From assembly GCF_964246085.1 (NCBI RefSeq), contig NZ_CAXTPD010000002.1: a DNA stretch of 64,000 nt, one strand, 5' to 3'. The notes under the pieces were generated by a model. That model searched no databases. It saw nothing but the letters and a program-made list of their open reading frames with translations, and was not told the origin of the DNA. The DNA is from Brotaphodocola sp003480315. Its GTDB lineage: Bacteria; Bacillota; Clostridia; Lachnospirales; Lachnospiraceae. Positions 18,759-27,646 of this stretch are shown piece after piece. Within the stretch, counting starts at the first letter, position 1, and each line of letters starts with the position of its first letter. The position numbers were made by a program, and so were the translations under genes.

Positions 18759-18791
18759 AATGATCTCTCCTCTCAAAACCATAACGCGGAA

Positions 18792-19157
18792 AAAAGAAAA
18801 ACCTCCGTCCTCCCGCAGAATTTTCCGCAGGAAGACGAAGGCATATATGCTAATCATAAAATACGCGCTCCGCGTTACCACTTCCCTTGCTGACATTCCA
18901 TCAGCCTCTCTGACCATATCCTCCGTCTCTCAGTCCGGATGAATACGAGCCCCTGTTAACGGTGGGTTTCCGTACTGTCTTACTGTCTGCTTTCACCTGG
19001 TATCACCAGCGTTACTTTTCGCATTTCAGACAATCTGCTTGCAGGGGATAACTCCTTTGCCGCGCTGCTTCCTCACACCGACCGGAAGCTCTCTGAAAAC
19101 GCATCTGACAAAAAAGCCTTGTCCTGTTCAACGCATTTGGATGTGAATCTTTGAATA
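18792..19157 (-). promoter_or_regulatory. T-box leader controlling cstA
   Basis: On the minus strand the leader has the stem I distal signature AGAGAGCTTCC...GGTCGGTGTGAGGAAGC (near 19090-19050), stem I base pairing GCGTTG/TAACGC, the T-box core AAGTGGTAACGCGG (18870-18883) and a strong terminator (18801-18842, CCTTCGTCTTCCTGCGG against its complement) with a T-run at 18792-18800. The UGGU of the core would pair with a tRNA whose discriminator base is A. I could not fix the specifier codon; a UGC follows the 3' strand of the upper stem, but tRNA-Cys normally has a U discriminator, so that reading is doubtful. Confidence 0.85.
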
Positions 19158-19163
19158 TCTGCC

Positions 19164-19191
19164 ATTATAGTACCATTATTTCATTTGTCAA
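19164..19191 (-). promoter_or_regulatory. Promoter of the T-box/cstA transcript
   Basis: Minus-strand consensus TTGACA (19186-19191), a 16-base spacer and TATAAT (19164-19169), giving a transcript start near 19157. Confidence 0.85.
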
Positions 19192-19235
19192 TTATTTTTT
19201 CGAAAAGTTTTTGATTTGGTACAATTTGAAAGTTT

Positions 19236-20450
19236 TCACTCCCAATTTTCATCCAACAGAAAATCACGGATGTTTCGATGCTTAATTCCATTACGGCTCA
19301 TATCAAATTCATCCATGGAAACCACATATTTGGGGAAATTATCCCGTACCGTATCATATACCCCAAACTCCCGCTGTATCGTTTCTTCCGATGCAAGCAA
19401 ATAGGTCACCTGAATGTAGAGTTTCTCCCCTCGCTTATCACAGACAAAATCTATTTCCTTATCCTGATTTTTGCCGACCGTAACATGATATCCGCGGCGG
19501 AGCAGTTCCAGATATACAATGTTTTCAAGCGTCAGATTAATATCCTTTGCATTTCCTCCAAACACCGCTTCCCGGATTCCATGATCCGCAATATAATACT
19601 TTTCATTGGAAGCAAGAATCTGCTTGCCTTGCACTTCCTCACGCTTCACTTGATAAAACAGATAAGCATCACAGCAATACCGGATATAATTCAGAATCGT
19701 CTCCGGCGCAACCGTCCGCTGTTCACTCTTAAGAAACTTTGCAAGAGACGATGCCGAAAATGTATTTCCGACATTGGCCATTACATAGGCCATGATCCGC
19801 TCCAGTAAATCCACATCCCGGATTTTATTCCGTTTTACAATATCCTTCAGCTGCACAGAGTTAAACAAATCCTGCAAGTATTGTCTGGACGGCTCATCCG
19901 CATAACGAATGTTGGCCAGATATGGCATTCCTCCGTACAAAATATATTGCTGAAAGCTTTTCTGAACCGTTTCCTCCGGAAAAACAGAATGATAAAGTTC
20001 CAGAAATTCAGCAAATGAAAATGGATAAACAATAAATTCCACATAACGCCCAGCTAGATAAGTAGCCAGTTCTCCAGAAAGGAGTTTTGCGTTAGAACCT
20101 GTAATATAAATATCGCAATCCAACGCAACACGGAACGAATTGATACACTTTTCCCAGTCCTTTACTTCCTGAATCTCATCAAAAAACAGATAAATTTTTC
20201 CATCTATCCCGGCTGAACGGCTGCTGATCTCATCGTACAATGCTTTCGCAGTCTGCAGATGCGTATATCTCATATCCTCATAATTAATAGAAATAAACTG
20301 AGATGAACTCACCCCGGAATCTATCAGCTCCTGTTTAATCAGTTCCAGCATTACCGACTTTCCGGAACGGCGGATACCTGTCATGACTTTAATTAGGTCC
20401 GTTCCGATAAACGGTCGTATGCGTTTCATATACATTTCGCGTTTCACCAT
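19236..20450 (-). CDS. AAA ATPase with DUF4143 domain
   Basis: 404 residues from the ATG at 20450, chosen because AAAGGAGG lies about 12 bases upstream. AAA_14 domain: Walker A GIRRSGKS (25-32) and Walker B IYLFFDEIQEV. The C-terminal DUF4143 part holds a nuclease-like core with the motif KNQDKEIDFVCDKRGEKLYIQVTY (E/D-IDFV...Q pattern of restriction-endonuclease folds). Function of this widespread family is unknown. The gene is clearly more AT-rich than its neighbours and stands alone, which suggests it was acquired horizontally. Confidence 0.88.
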   Translation of the reverse strand: MVKREMYMKRIRPFIGTDLIKVMTGIRRSGKSVMLELIKQELIDSGVSSSQFISINYEDMRYTHLQTAKALYDEISSRSAGIDGKIYLFFDEIQEVKDWEKCINSFRVALDCDIYITGSNAKLLSGELATYLAGRYVEFIVYPFSFAEFLELYHSVFPEETVQKSFQQYILYGGMPYLANIRYADEPSRQYLQDLFNSVQLKDIVKRNKIRDVDLLERIMAYVMANVGNTFSASSLAKFLKSEQRTVAPETILNYIRYCCDAYLFYQVKREEVQGKQILASNEKYYIADHGIREAVFGGNAKDINLTLENIVYLELLRRGYHVTVGKNQDKEIDFVCDKRGEKLYIQVTYLLASEETIQREFGVYDTVRDNFPKYVVSMDEFDMSRNGIKHRNIRDFLLDENWE

Positions 20451-20496
20451 AAATATTATGCCTCCTTTCCTGTCCCTGATAATAGTATAGCACATT

Positions 20497-20579
20497 TATA
20501 ATTGATAAATTCATATAAAAATATGTTTTATAAGTTATAACTGATAAAATATCGAATTTCATTTATTTCATCAGTTATA
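20497..20579. repeat. Three TATAAYTGAT repeats upstream of the DUF4143 ATPase
   Basis: TATAATTGAT (20497-20506) and TATAACTGAT (20536-20545) are direct copies, both continuing with AAA, 39 bases apart. The inverse copy ATCAGTTATA is at 20570-20579 and forms a 10-bp perfect inverted repeat with the second. The set lies 47-130 bases upstream of the start codon and could be operator sites. Confidence 0.6.
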
Positions 20580-20601
20580 TCTTTCAAATGGTTGTATGCA
20601 C

Positions 20602-20636
20602 AAAAAGCCGGAAAACCATCTCTGATTTTCCGGCTC
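20602..20636 (-). terminator. Terminator of the NlpC/P60 gene
   Basis: On the minus strand AGCCGGAAAATC / GGTTTTCCGGCT followed by TTTTTG, about 30 bases after the stop at 20664. Confidence 0.85.
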
Positions 20637-20663
20637 AACTCCATTGCCTCAAATGATTCTGTT

Positions 20664-22280
20664 TTAGAAAATTCTCCATCCGCAGATAAAGTTATTTGCC
20701 CACCAGGAGCTTAAGGATCGATGAACGACTTTACCGTTACCGGAGGAGGCATCAATAACCGTTCCGCCGCCTGCCACGATTCCTACATGGCCGCTTACAA
20801 CGATGATATCACCGGCACGCAGATTAGAGAAGCTGCTGATCCTGGTGTATCTTCCCGCGTTTCTCCATCCGGAAGAAGTCATGTAGCTCTGACGCACGCC
20901 AACCTGGTTTAAGCACCAGTACACGAAACCGGAACAGTCAAAGGAGCTCGGTCCCTTGGAGCCCCATACATACGGACAGCCAAGCTTGGAGCTTGCCACC
21001 GCCAGAAGCGCACTCGCGCCGCCGCTGGCACCACCGGTATTCGGAACAGCAGTGCTGCCGGAATTGCCCTTGCTTCCGCCATTTGAATTATTTTTTCTGT
21101 TGTTTTTGCTGTTGTTTTTACTGGTATTCGTCTTCGGCTGAGCCGGTGCTTTCTTCGCATCTCCGCCGGTCAGCTTTGCCATGGTCATGACACCGACCGT
21201 ACCATCCGCACTCAGTCCATTCGTGCGCTGGAACAGCTTGACCGCATCCTCGGTCACCTCACCATAGTAACCGGTCACATTGGCAGATTTCAGATATCCC
21301 AGCTTACTGAGCAGGTTCTGTACCCGCTGGATGTTATCACCGCTGTCGCCAAGGGCCAGACCGTTCGGAACCGCGTCAGAACTGTTTAACGCCACACGGG
21401 TAGCCGGTCCCAGATAACCATCTACAATCTGGTCATTGCGGGACTGGAACTGTTTGACTGCAATGATCGTATCATTTCCGTAGCTGCCATCCGGCTCGGT
21501 GGTCATATATCCCAGCTCCTTCAAACGCTTCTGGGCTGCCAGAACCAGATCGCTCTTCTCTCCGTAAGCCAGCATATTTGCCTTCACATCCTCACTGTAG
21601 AGGAGGTTCATGGTTTTTCTTCCGACCTTGCCATCCTGCTCCAGGCCGTTCACGCTCTGCATCTTCATAACCGCCGTTTCGGTATCATCTCCAAAGCTGC
21701 CTGTCACCTCACTGTCGCTGGCCAGATAGCCAAGCTCATACAGACGGCTCTGGATACGGGTAATATCGGTACCCTCATCGCCCTTCTGGGCTGCATAATA
21801 CTTGGCATCCGGGGAAAGGATCGCCTCCAGGGTATCCGGACCGATGATACCGTCCTGTGCCAGCTTGTTCTGGCGCTGATAGATCTTGACTGCACTCTGG
21901 GTCACTTCCCCGTAATAATCCGTCGGTTCATCGTTATCCATAAAGCCCAGATCCATCAGGCGCTGCTGCAGCTTTAAGACGATCGGGTGTTTTTCACCGA
22001 TACGCAGATAATCCGGGATCGGCTCACTGTACTCTGCGTCCACGCCCTCAACAGACGGAAGCAGCGGACCATCCGGCGACAGCGCCATAACGGTCTCATC
22101 TGCCGCGGTCTGCGGCAGAGTCTCCTCCATCAGGACCAGATTCTCCTCGGTGCTCTCACTCTCTACCTGTTTTGCGGTCTGGGATGTACCGCAGCCCGCC
22201 AGCATGCTCATAGCCAGAAGCGCTGCACCAAAGCACTGTACTCTTCTTTTCCAACTTCTATGTATATTTACAGTTGTCAA
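20664..22280 (-). CDS. Lipoprotein NlpC/P60 hydrolase with four peptidoglycan-binding repeats
   Basis: About 538 residues from the TTG at 22280, which has GTGAGG 8 bases upstream and gives a normal lipoprotein signal (WKRRVQCFGAALLAMSMLAGC lipobox). An ATG at 22325 is also possible and has GGGGGG upstream. Four PG_binding_1 repeats follow (each with LxxLGY/F...YGxxT..AVKxFQ...DGxxGxxT), then a Lys/Asn/Gly linker and a C-terminal NlpC/P60 domain with the catalytic Cys in SSFDCSGFVYW and His in VSGHVGIVAGGG. It should cut peptide stems in peptidoglycan outside the cell. Confidence 0.9.
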   Translation of the reverse strand: MTTVNIHRSWKRRVQCFGAALLAMSMLAGCGTSQTAKQVESESTEENLVLMEETLPQTAADETVMALSPDGPLLPSVEGVDAEYSEPIPDYLRIGEKHPIVLKLQQRLMDLGFMDNDEPTDYYGEVTQSAVKIYQRQNKLAQDGIIGPDTLEAILSPDAKYYAAQKGDEGTDITRIQSRLYELGYLASDSEVTGSFGDDTETAVMKMQSVNGLEQDGKVGRKTMNLLYSEDVKANMLAYGEKSDLVLAAQKRLKELGYMTTEPDGSYGNDTIIAVKQFQSRNDQIVDGYLGPATRVALNSSDAVPNGLALGDSGDNIQRVQNLLSKLGYLKSANVTGYYGEVTEDAVKLFQRTNGLSADGTVGVMTMAKLTGGDAKKAPAQPKTNTSKNNSKNNRKNNSNGGSKGNSGSTAVPNTGGASGGASALLAVASSKLGCPYVWGSKGPSSFDCSGFVYWCLNQVGVRQSYMTSSGWRNAGRYTRISSFSNLRAGDIIVVSGHVGIVAGGGTVIDASSGNGKVVHRSLSSWWANNFICGWRIF

Positions 22281-22390
22281 AATTCTGACCTCACTTCCTG
22301 TGTAAATGGCAAAGGGGTTCCTCATTCCGAACCCCCCTGTTGACCTTATTTTCGCGACCGGCACCACTCAATTTCCTCGCCGTTCGCTAT

Positions 22391-22419
22391 ATTTTATCAC
22401 AGTTCACAATTTCTGTGAA
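22391..22419 (-). promoter_or_regulatory. Promoter of the NlpC/P60 gene with inverted repeat at -35
   Basis: Minus strand TTCACA (22414-22419), a 17-base spacer and TAAAAT (22391-22396). TTCACA-GAAAT-TGTGAA is an inverted repeat that covers the -35 box, a plausible operator. Between this promoter and the gene a GGGGTTC/GAACCCC hairpin encloses the upstream candidate ATG at 22325. Confidence 0.6.
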
Positions 22420-22422
22420 GCC

Positions 22423-23040
22423 TTAACCTGTTTTTGACCTTTTGATTACTTTCAGCCGCGTAAACTCCTCGCGGTCCTTCTCCTCCAGCGCATTCCCGAT
22501 CGTCGTTACCAGATTCTGGTACGTCGGAATGGTAATGTTCTTCAATGCATTGGCCCGCTTCTGGGTCTTTCTGATGCTGGAGGCCAGGCGGTAGGCGGAG
22601 TTTTCCACCATGGAAAGCTTTACCGTCAGCTCCTTCACCTTTTCAAAATGCATCCGGGCCTCATCCAGCGCCGGACTGGTGCTAAGAAAAGCGTAACCCG
22701 GTGTCAGAGGCACCGGCTCATGCTGCACCAGCGGAATCTCCGTTCCCATGATGCTGCGGGTCTTGATGCGGATCGTATCGTCCACCGGAATCGTCCCGGC
22801 AATATCCTGGATAAAACTGATTCCCAGCTCGATATTGGCTTTCTGTAAAGCCTTATAGGCCTCAGTAAAGGTCGTGTCGATCTCTGCCTGGATGTCCTTT
22901 GCCTGGTCGATCAGCCCCATCAGCTCCCGCAGGAGGATGTTCCGTTTCTTGTCCATCAGTTCATAGCCCTGGCTGGCCAGCGCAAGGGAATTCTTCGCCA
23001 AAATAAGGTTTCCCTTTGTCGGGAAAGTATTCAGATTCAT
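22423..23040 (-). CDS. V-type ATP synthase/ATPase subunit D
   Basis: 205 residues. The N-terminal PTKGNLILAKNSLALASQGYELMDKKRNILLREL and the C-terminal helix (VENSAYRLASSIRKTQKRANALKNI) form the two long coils of the central rotor stalk, which turns inside the A3B3 head. GGAGG at the start. It is the last gene of the nine-gene operon. No terminator is visible after its stop and the promoter of the next gene begins almost at once, so some read-through into the NlpC gene is likely. Confidence 0.95.
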   Translation of the reverse strand: MNLNTFPTKGNLILAKNSLALASQGYELMDKKRNILLRELMGLIDQAKDIQAEIDTTFTEAYKALQKANIELGISFIQDIAGTIPVDDTIRIKTRSIMGTEIPLVQHEPVPLTPGYAFLSTSPALDEARMHFEKVKELTVKLSMVENSAYRLASSIRKTQKRANALKNITIPTYQNLVTTIGNALEEKDREEFTRLKVIKRSKTG

Positions 23041-23052
23041 ACGGATCCCTCC

Positions 23053-24465
23053 TTACTCTGCATCCACCAGATCCCCGTTCTCATCCAGCTTTGTTGCCTT
23101 ATAATACTGCGCAAGAATCTTCGTATCGATCCGGTCCAGCTCCTCCTTCGGAAGCAGGCCCAGAAGCTGCCAGCCAATATCCAGCGTGGTAATGATGTTC
23201 CGGTTATCATGCGGATCCTGGCCCACAAAACGATGCTCAAACTCCCGGCCAAATACCAGATATTTTTTATCCAGCGGTGACAGCTCATCCTCACCGATGA
23301 CCGATGCCAGCGCTCTTGCATCTCCCACCTTTGCATAGCAGGAGAACAGCTGGTTTGCCACTGCCTGATGGTCAGCCCGGGTGTAGCCTTCACCGATGCC
23401 GTCCTTCATCAGACGGGACAGGCTCGGCAGTACGTTGATCGGCGGATAGACTGACTGGCCGTTTAACTCCCGGTCCAGAACAATCTGCCCCTCGGTAATG
23501 TAACCGGTCAGGTCTGGGATCGGATGGGTGATATCATCGTTCGGCATCGTCAGAATCGGAATCTGGGTTACGGAGCCATTCACACCTCTTACAATGCCTG
23601 CACGCTCATAAAGCGCTGCCAGCTCACTGTACAGGTATCCCGGGAAGCCCTTTCGGGACGGGATCTCACCCTTGGAAGAGGATACCTCACGCATAGCCTC
23701 CGCAAAGGATGTCATATCCGTTAAAATGACCAGAATGTGCATGTTTTTCTCAAAAGCCAGATACTCAGCCAGCGTCAGCGCGCATTTCGGCGTGATCAGA
23801 CGCTCCACCACCGGGTCATTGGCCAGATTCATGAACATGGCCACATGAGAGGAAACGCCGCTCTCCTCAAAGGTCCGGCGGAAAAACTCTGCCACATCAT
23901 GCTTCACGCCCATGGCAGCAAAGACAATCGCAAACTGCTCGTCAGAGTCATCCCCCAGAGATGCCTGCTGCACGATCTGCGCCGCCAGCTGATCATGCGG
24001 AAGTCCGTTTCCGGAAAAGATCGGCAGCTTCTGTCCCCTGATCAGGGTCATCAGACCGTCAATGGCAGAAATTCCGGTACGGATATAATTTCGCGGATAT
24101 TCACGGGTCACCGGGTTTAAGGGCTTGCCGTTTACATCCAGCATCCTCTCCGGCAGAATCTCTCCCAGTCCGTCGATCGGCTCACCGATTCCGTTCATGG
24201 TGCGGCCCATCATCTCCGTTGACACGCCAAGCTCCATCGGATGACCCGTCAGGCGGGTGTGTACATTTTTTAAGCCCATACCCTCGGTACCCTCAAATAC
24301 CTGGATCACAGCCTTGTCCTCATACACCTCAATAATGCGGCCCAGCTTGCGTTTATTTCCATCCACGGTCATTTCCACGATCTCATCGTAAGCTGCGCCG
24401 GAAACGCCCTCCAGCACCACCATAGGGCCGTTGATCGCACTTAAACCCAAATATTCAATTGCCAT
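23053..24465 (-). CDS. V-type ATP synthase/ATPase subunit B
   Basis: 470 residues. It is the non-catalytic head subunit: it lacks a canonical P-loop (PIFSGNGLPHDQLAAQI in its place) but keeps the family core, including SSKGEIPSRKGFPGYLYSELAALYERAG and the LSRLMKDGIGEGYTRADH loop. It alternates with subunit A in the hexameric head. Good AGGAGG site 9 bases upstream; 12 bases separate it from the stop of subunit A. Confidence 0.97.
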   Translation of the reverse strand: MAIEYLGLSAINGPMVVLEGVSGAAYDEIVEMTVDGNKRKLGRIIEVYEDKAVIQVFEGTEGMGLKNVHTRLTGHPMELGVSTEMMGRTMNGIGEPIDGLGEILPERMLDVNGKPLNPVTREYPRNYIRTGISAIDGLMTLIRGQKLPIFSGNGLPHDQLAAQIVQQASLGDDSDEQFAIVFAAMGVKHDVAEFFRRTFEESGVSSHVAMFMNLANDPVVERLITPKCALTLAEYLAFEKNMHILVILTDMTSFAEAMREVSSSKGEIPSRKGFPGYLYSELAALYERAGIVRGVNGSVTQIPILTMPNDDITHPIPDLTGYITEGQIVLDRELNGQSVYPPINVLPSLSRLMKDGIGEGYTRADHQAVANQLFSCYAKVGDARALASVIGEDELSPLDKKYLVFGREFEHRFVGQDPHDNRNIITTLDIGWQLLGLLPKEELDRIDTKILAQYYKATKLDENGDLVDAE

Positions 24466-24477
24466 TTCACAGCCCTC

Positions 24478-26244
24478 CTATGCGTTCCGCTCAATGACGC
24501 CCTCATAGAACGTATCAATCTTTGTTTTATATTCGTCCAGCAATGCCAGGTTATCGTTTGGCACATCATACTTGATGGCGATAACCTGGTCAAAAATCGG
24601 ATCCACCTTCAGCACCGACATCGGCATACCCATGGAAATCAGAGAGCGGGACTTGCGGTACAGATACAGAATAATCTCCATCATCTTAAACTGCTTCTCC
24701 ATGGGAACGCAGGTATCATCCTTGTGGAACGCGTTCTGCTGCAGAAATCCAACACGGATCACCTTGGCAATCTCCAGGATCAGCTTCTGGTCATCCGGCA
24801 GCACATCACCGCCGATCAGCTTGACGATTTCCATCAGGCTGCTCTCCTGGGACAACAGATAAACAATCTGGTTTCGGTAATCCACGAACTTTTTATCTAC
24901 ATTTTCCGTATACCAGGAACCCAGGTCATTCAAATATTCCGAGTAGCTTGTCAGCCAGGAAATGGCCGGAAAATGTCTCGCATAAGCCAGATTCTTATCC
25001 AGTCCCCAGAAACAGCGAACAAAACGCTTCGTATTCTGTGTCACCGGTTCAGAGAAGTCGCCGCCCTGGGGCGATACCGCGCCAATGATGGTAACACTTC
25101 CCTCGGTACCGTTTAAGTTTTGCATCATGCCGGCCCGCTCATAAAAGGCCGACAGCTTGGAGGCCAGATAAGCCGGGAAGCCTTCCTCCGCCGGCATCTC
25201 CTCCAGACGTCCGGACAGCTCACGCAGCGCCTCCGCCCACCGGGAGGTGGAATCCGCCATGATAGCCACATGATAGCCCATGTCCCGGTAATACTCCGCC
25301 AGTGTCAGACCGGAATACAGGCTCGCCTCACGGGCTGCCACCGGCATATTGGAGGTATTGGCGATCAGCGTGGTGCGGTCCATCAGCGGATTGCCTGTTT
25401 TCGGATCAATCAGCTCGGAAAACTCCTCCAGAACCTGCGTCATCTCGTTTCCGCGCTCGCCGCAGCCGATATAAATGATGATGTTCGCGTCAGACCATTT
25501 TGCGATCTGGTGCTGAGTCATGGTCTTTCCGGTACCGAAACCGCCCGGGATTGCCGCCGTGCCGCCCTTGGCTAACGGGAACAGTGTATCCAGAATGCGC
25601 TGACCGGTTATTAACGGCCTGGTAGCCGGGAAGCGTTTTGCCGTCGGTCTTGCCACACGGATAGGCCATTTCTGGGTCATGGTCAGTGTTTCTTCACTTC
25701 CATCCAGATGCTGGATCGTTACCAGCGGATCGCTGATCGTATACTCGCCATCCTCCACAACATCCAGCACATACCCCTCCTTGTCCGGCGGAACCATCAC
25801 CTTATGCAGGATAGCCGGAGTCTCCGGCACCTCCGCAATGATAGTGCCCCCGTAAACCCGGTCACCCTTCTTTACGGTCATGTGGGTCTGCCATTTTTTT
25901 TCCGTATCCAGGGCACTGACATTCACACCGCGGCTGATGTAGGCACCGCCGGTCTTTGCGATCTCGCTCAACGGCCGCTCGATACCATCAAAAATATTGG
26001 TCAGAATGCCAGGGGCCAGGGTAACGGATACCGGTGCTCCGGTTCCCGTCACAAGCTCGCCCGGCCGGATTCCTGCCGTCTCCTCATATACCTGGATGAT
26101 GGTGTCCCCGGCCTTTAAGCCAATGACCTCACCCACCAGATTATCATGGCCTACATAGACCATCTCATTCATGGTAAAGCCCGGATCGCCTTTTACATGG
26201 ACGATAGGGCCGTTAATCCCACGGATCACCCCCGTCTTAGACAT
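24478..26244 (-). CDS. V-type ATP synthase/ATPase catalytic subunit A
   Basis: 588 residues, normal for the family. P-loop GGFGTGKTMTQH (about 235-246), the A-subunit-specific non-homologous insertion (about 120-190), and the catalytic region IYIGCGERGNEMTQVLEEF with the general base Glu. Motif SRWAEALRELSGRLEEMPAEEGFPAYL completes the site. It binds and turns over ATP in the cytoplasmic head. Its start overlaps the end of subunit E by 8 bases. Confidence 0.97.
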   Translation of the reverse strand: MSKTGVIRGINGPIVHVKGDPGFTMNEMVYVGHDNLVGEVIGLKAGDTIIQVYEETAGIRPGELVTGTGAPVSVTLAPGILTNIFDGIERPLSEIAKTGGAYISRGVNVSALDTEKKWQTHMTVKKGDRVYGGTIIAEVPETPAILHKVMVPPDKEGYVLDVVEDGEYTISDPLVTIQHLDGSEETLTMTQKWPIRVARPTAKRFPATRPLITGQRILDTLFPLAKGGTAAIPGGFGTGKTMTQHQIAKWSDANIIIYIGCGERGNEMTQVLEEFSELIDPKTGNPLMDRTTLIANTSNMPVAAREASLYSGLTLAEYYRDMGYHVAIMADSTSRWAEALRELSGRLEEMPAEEGFPAYLASKLSAFYERAGMMQNLNGTEGSVTIIGAVSPQGGDFSEPVTQNTKRFVRCFWGLDKNLAYARHFPAISWLTSYSEYLNDLGSWYTENVDKKFVDYRNQIVYLLSQESSLMEIVKLIGGDVLPDDQKLILEIAKVIRVGFLQQNAFHKDDTCVPMEKQFKMMEIILYLYRKSRSLISMGMPMSVLKVDPIFDQVIAIKYDVPNDNLALLDEYKTKIDTFYEGVIERNA

Positions 26245-26851
26245 GGCCGTTTCCTCCTTCTGTCAGGCTCAGGTCGAAGTGGAACTTCTCCCTGGCTTCC
26301 TCCAGCTTGGTCTGGAACGAATTATCAATAAGGATGTGGCGCGCAGGAATCACCGCGCGCGTGCCCCCGGTAAACGAATATTCACTGATGCGAAGCTCCG
26401 CATTCCCGTTGTGAAGGGCAAGACGGTTACATTTATCCTCATCCACCGGATCCAGGTAAATGATCACCTGGTCCGTTCCGGCAAATTCAACGGCATGCTG
26501 CACCTGACGCTCTAAAAGCTTCTGGTAATCCTGAGTCTCCAGGTAATTTGCCAGCATATCGCGAAGCTCCACAAACAGCTTATCCTTTAACTCTTCCTGT
26601 TTTCTGCCCAGAGTCCGGCGGATGTCGATCTGGCCCACTGCCAGCTGCTTGTTGATCTCGCGCTCGATCTTCTCTGTTTCCTGCGAAAGCTGCAGCTTCT
26701 CCCGCCTCCGGGTATCTGCCTTATGTTCCTCAAATGTCTTTTCCAGTGCCGTCATATATTCATCCAGCATCCGCCCGCTGCGGACTCTGGCATCCTCCAT
26801 GCAGGTATCCAGAAAATGCTGTAATTTTTCCTCGGTGGTCAAGTTGGTCAC
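26237..26851 (-). CDS. V-type ATPase subunit E (peripheral stalk)
   Basis: 204 residues if it starts at the GTG at 26851. A TTG three codons in (26842) has better spacing to AAAGGAAGG and may be the real start. The first 110 residues form a charged coiled coil (KTFEEHKADTRRREKLQLSQETEKIEREINKQL), the rest a small alpha/beta domain ending in FDLSLTEG. Together with the small G/H subunit it builds the outer stator stalk. The order next to subunits F and A is typical of clostridial operons. Confidence 0.88.
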   Translation of the reverse strand: MTNLTTEEKLQHFLDTCMEDARVRSGRMLDEYMTALEKTFEEHKADTRRREKLQLSQETEKIEREINKQLAVGQIDIRRTLGRKQEELKDKLFVELRDMLANYLETQDYQKLLERQVQHAVEFAGTDQVIIYLDPVDEDKCNRLALHNGNAELRISEYSFTGGTRAVIPARHILIDNSFQTKLEEAREKFHFDLSLTEGGNGHV

Positions 26852-26857
26852 CTTCCT

Positions 26858-27166
26858 TTACAATTTCAATCCGATTGCTTCATTTACATAGGCCGTGATA
26901 AAGTCCGGCTTGCGGCCGGTTCCATGACGATCCGGAATCTCCACAAAAAGCGGCTGCCGGTGATTTAACCTTACCTCATTCACCAGCTCCGGGAACTCCC
27001 GCCCGAATTTTTCCGTCAGCAGAACGATTCCGATGGTCTTGTCGGCCAGAACCTTATCAAGCTCCGCCTTCAGTTCCTCTTTCCCGTGCACCACCGCGCC
27101 TTCCACACCGGCCAGACGCATGCCGGTCCAGGTGTCGATGTTGTCACTGATGAGATACATCTTCAT
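26858..27166 (-). CDS. V-type ATPase subunit F
   Basis: 102 residues. Rossmann-like small subunit with the family pattern MYLISDNIDTWTGMRLAGVEGAVV and IGIVLLTEKFGREFPELV. It sits on the central stalk with subunit D. There are only 3 bases to the upstream subunit K stop and no clear ribosome site, so translation is likely coupled. Confidence 0.92.
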   Translation of the reverse strand: MKMYLISDNIDTWTGMRLAGVEGAVVHGKEELKAELDKVLADKTIGIVLLTEKFGREFPELVNEVRLNHRQPLFVEIPDRHGTGRKPDFITAYVNEAIGLKL

Positions 27167-27169
27167 CGT

Positions 27170-27601
27170 TTACAGAGAACCAAGGATCATAAAGGAAATG
27201 ATCAGTCCGTACAGGCAGACACCTTCGGCAAGACCTACGAAGATGAGGGATTTACCAAGGATGGAGCCGTCCTCACTGATGGCTCCCAGCGCTGCGGATG
27301 CTGCTGCGGATACGGCAATACCGCCGCCCAGGCAGCTCATTCCGGTGGAAAGTGCTGCTGCCAGATAGCCCCATCCGGCCGCACTGTTCACAGCCTTGGC
27401 GGTCTCCTCTGCCGCAAACGCATGACCGGTAAACATGAGTCCTGCTGCCACGCCGATGGTTGCCATAAACAGGAACACGTTTACGCCAATGGCTGTTTTA
27501 TAACGTCCCTTTGTCTTCTCGCCTGCCGCAAATGCGCCAAACGGAACTGCAATGCTTAAAAGTAAGGCTGCTGCCAGTGTGATTTTTGCTAATACTGTCA
27601 T
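27170..27601 (-). CDS. V-type ATPase membrane rotor subunit K (c-ring)
   Basis: 143 residues with four hydrophobic segments. The last hairpin holds the ion carrier Glu in FVGLAEGVCLYGLIISF, preceded by the Gly-rich helix LSTGMSCLGGGIAVSAAASAAL. The first pair of helices carries no acidic residue, so one ion site per subunit is expected. I cannot decide between Na+ and H+ from the sequence. AAGGAG upstream. Confidence 0.9.
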   Translation of the reverse strand: MTVLAKITLAAALLLSIAVPFGAFAAGEKTKGRYKTAIGVNVFLFMATIGVAAGLMFTGHAFAAEETAKAVNSAAGWGYLAAALSTGMSCLGGGIAVSAAASAALGAISEDGSILGKSLIFVGLAEGVCLYGLIISFMILGSL

Positions 27602-27646
27602 GATCGGATTCTCCTTTTTATTTTAAAATCTGTCTTTTGCTGTCTA

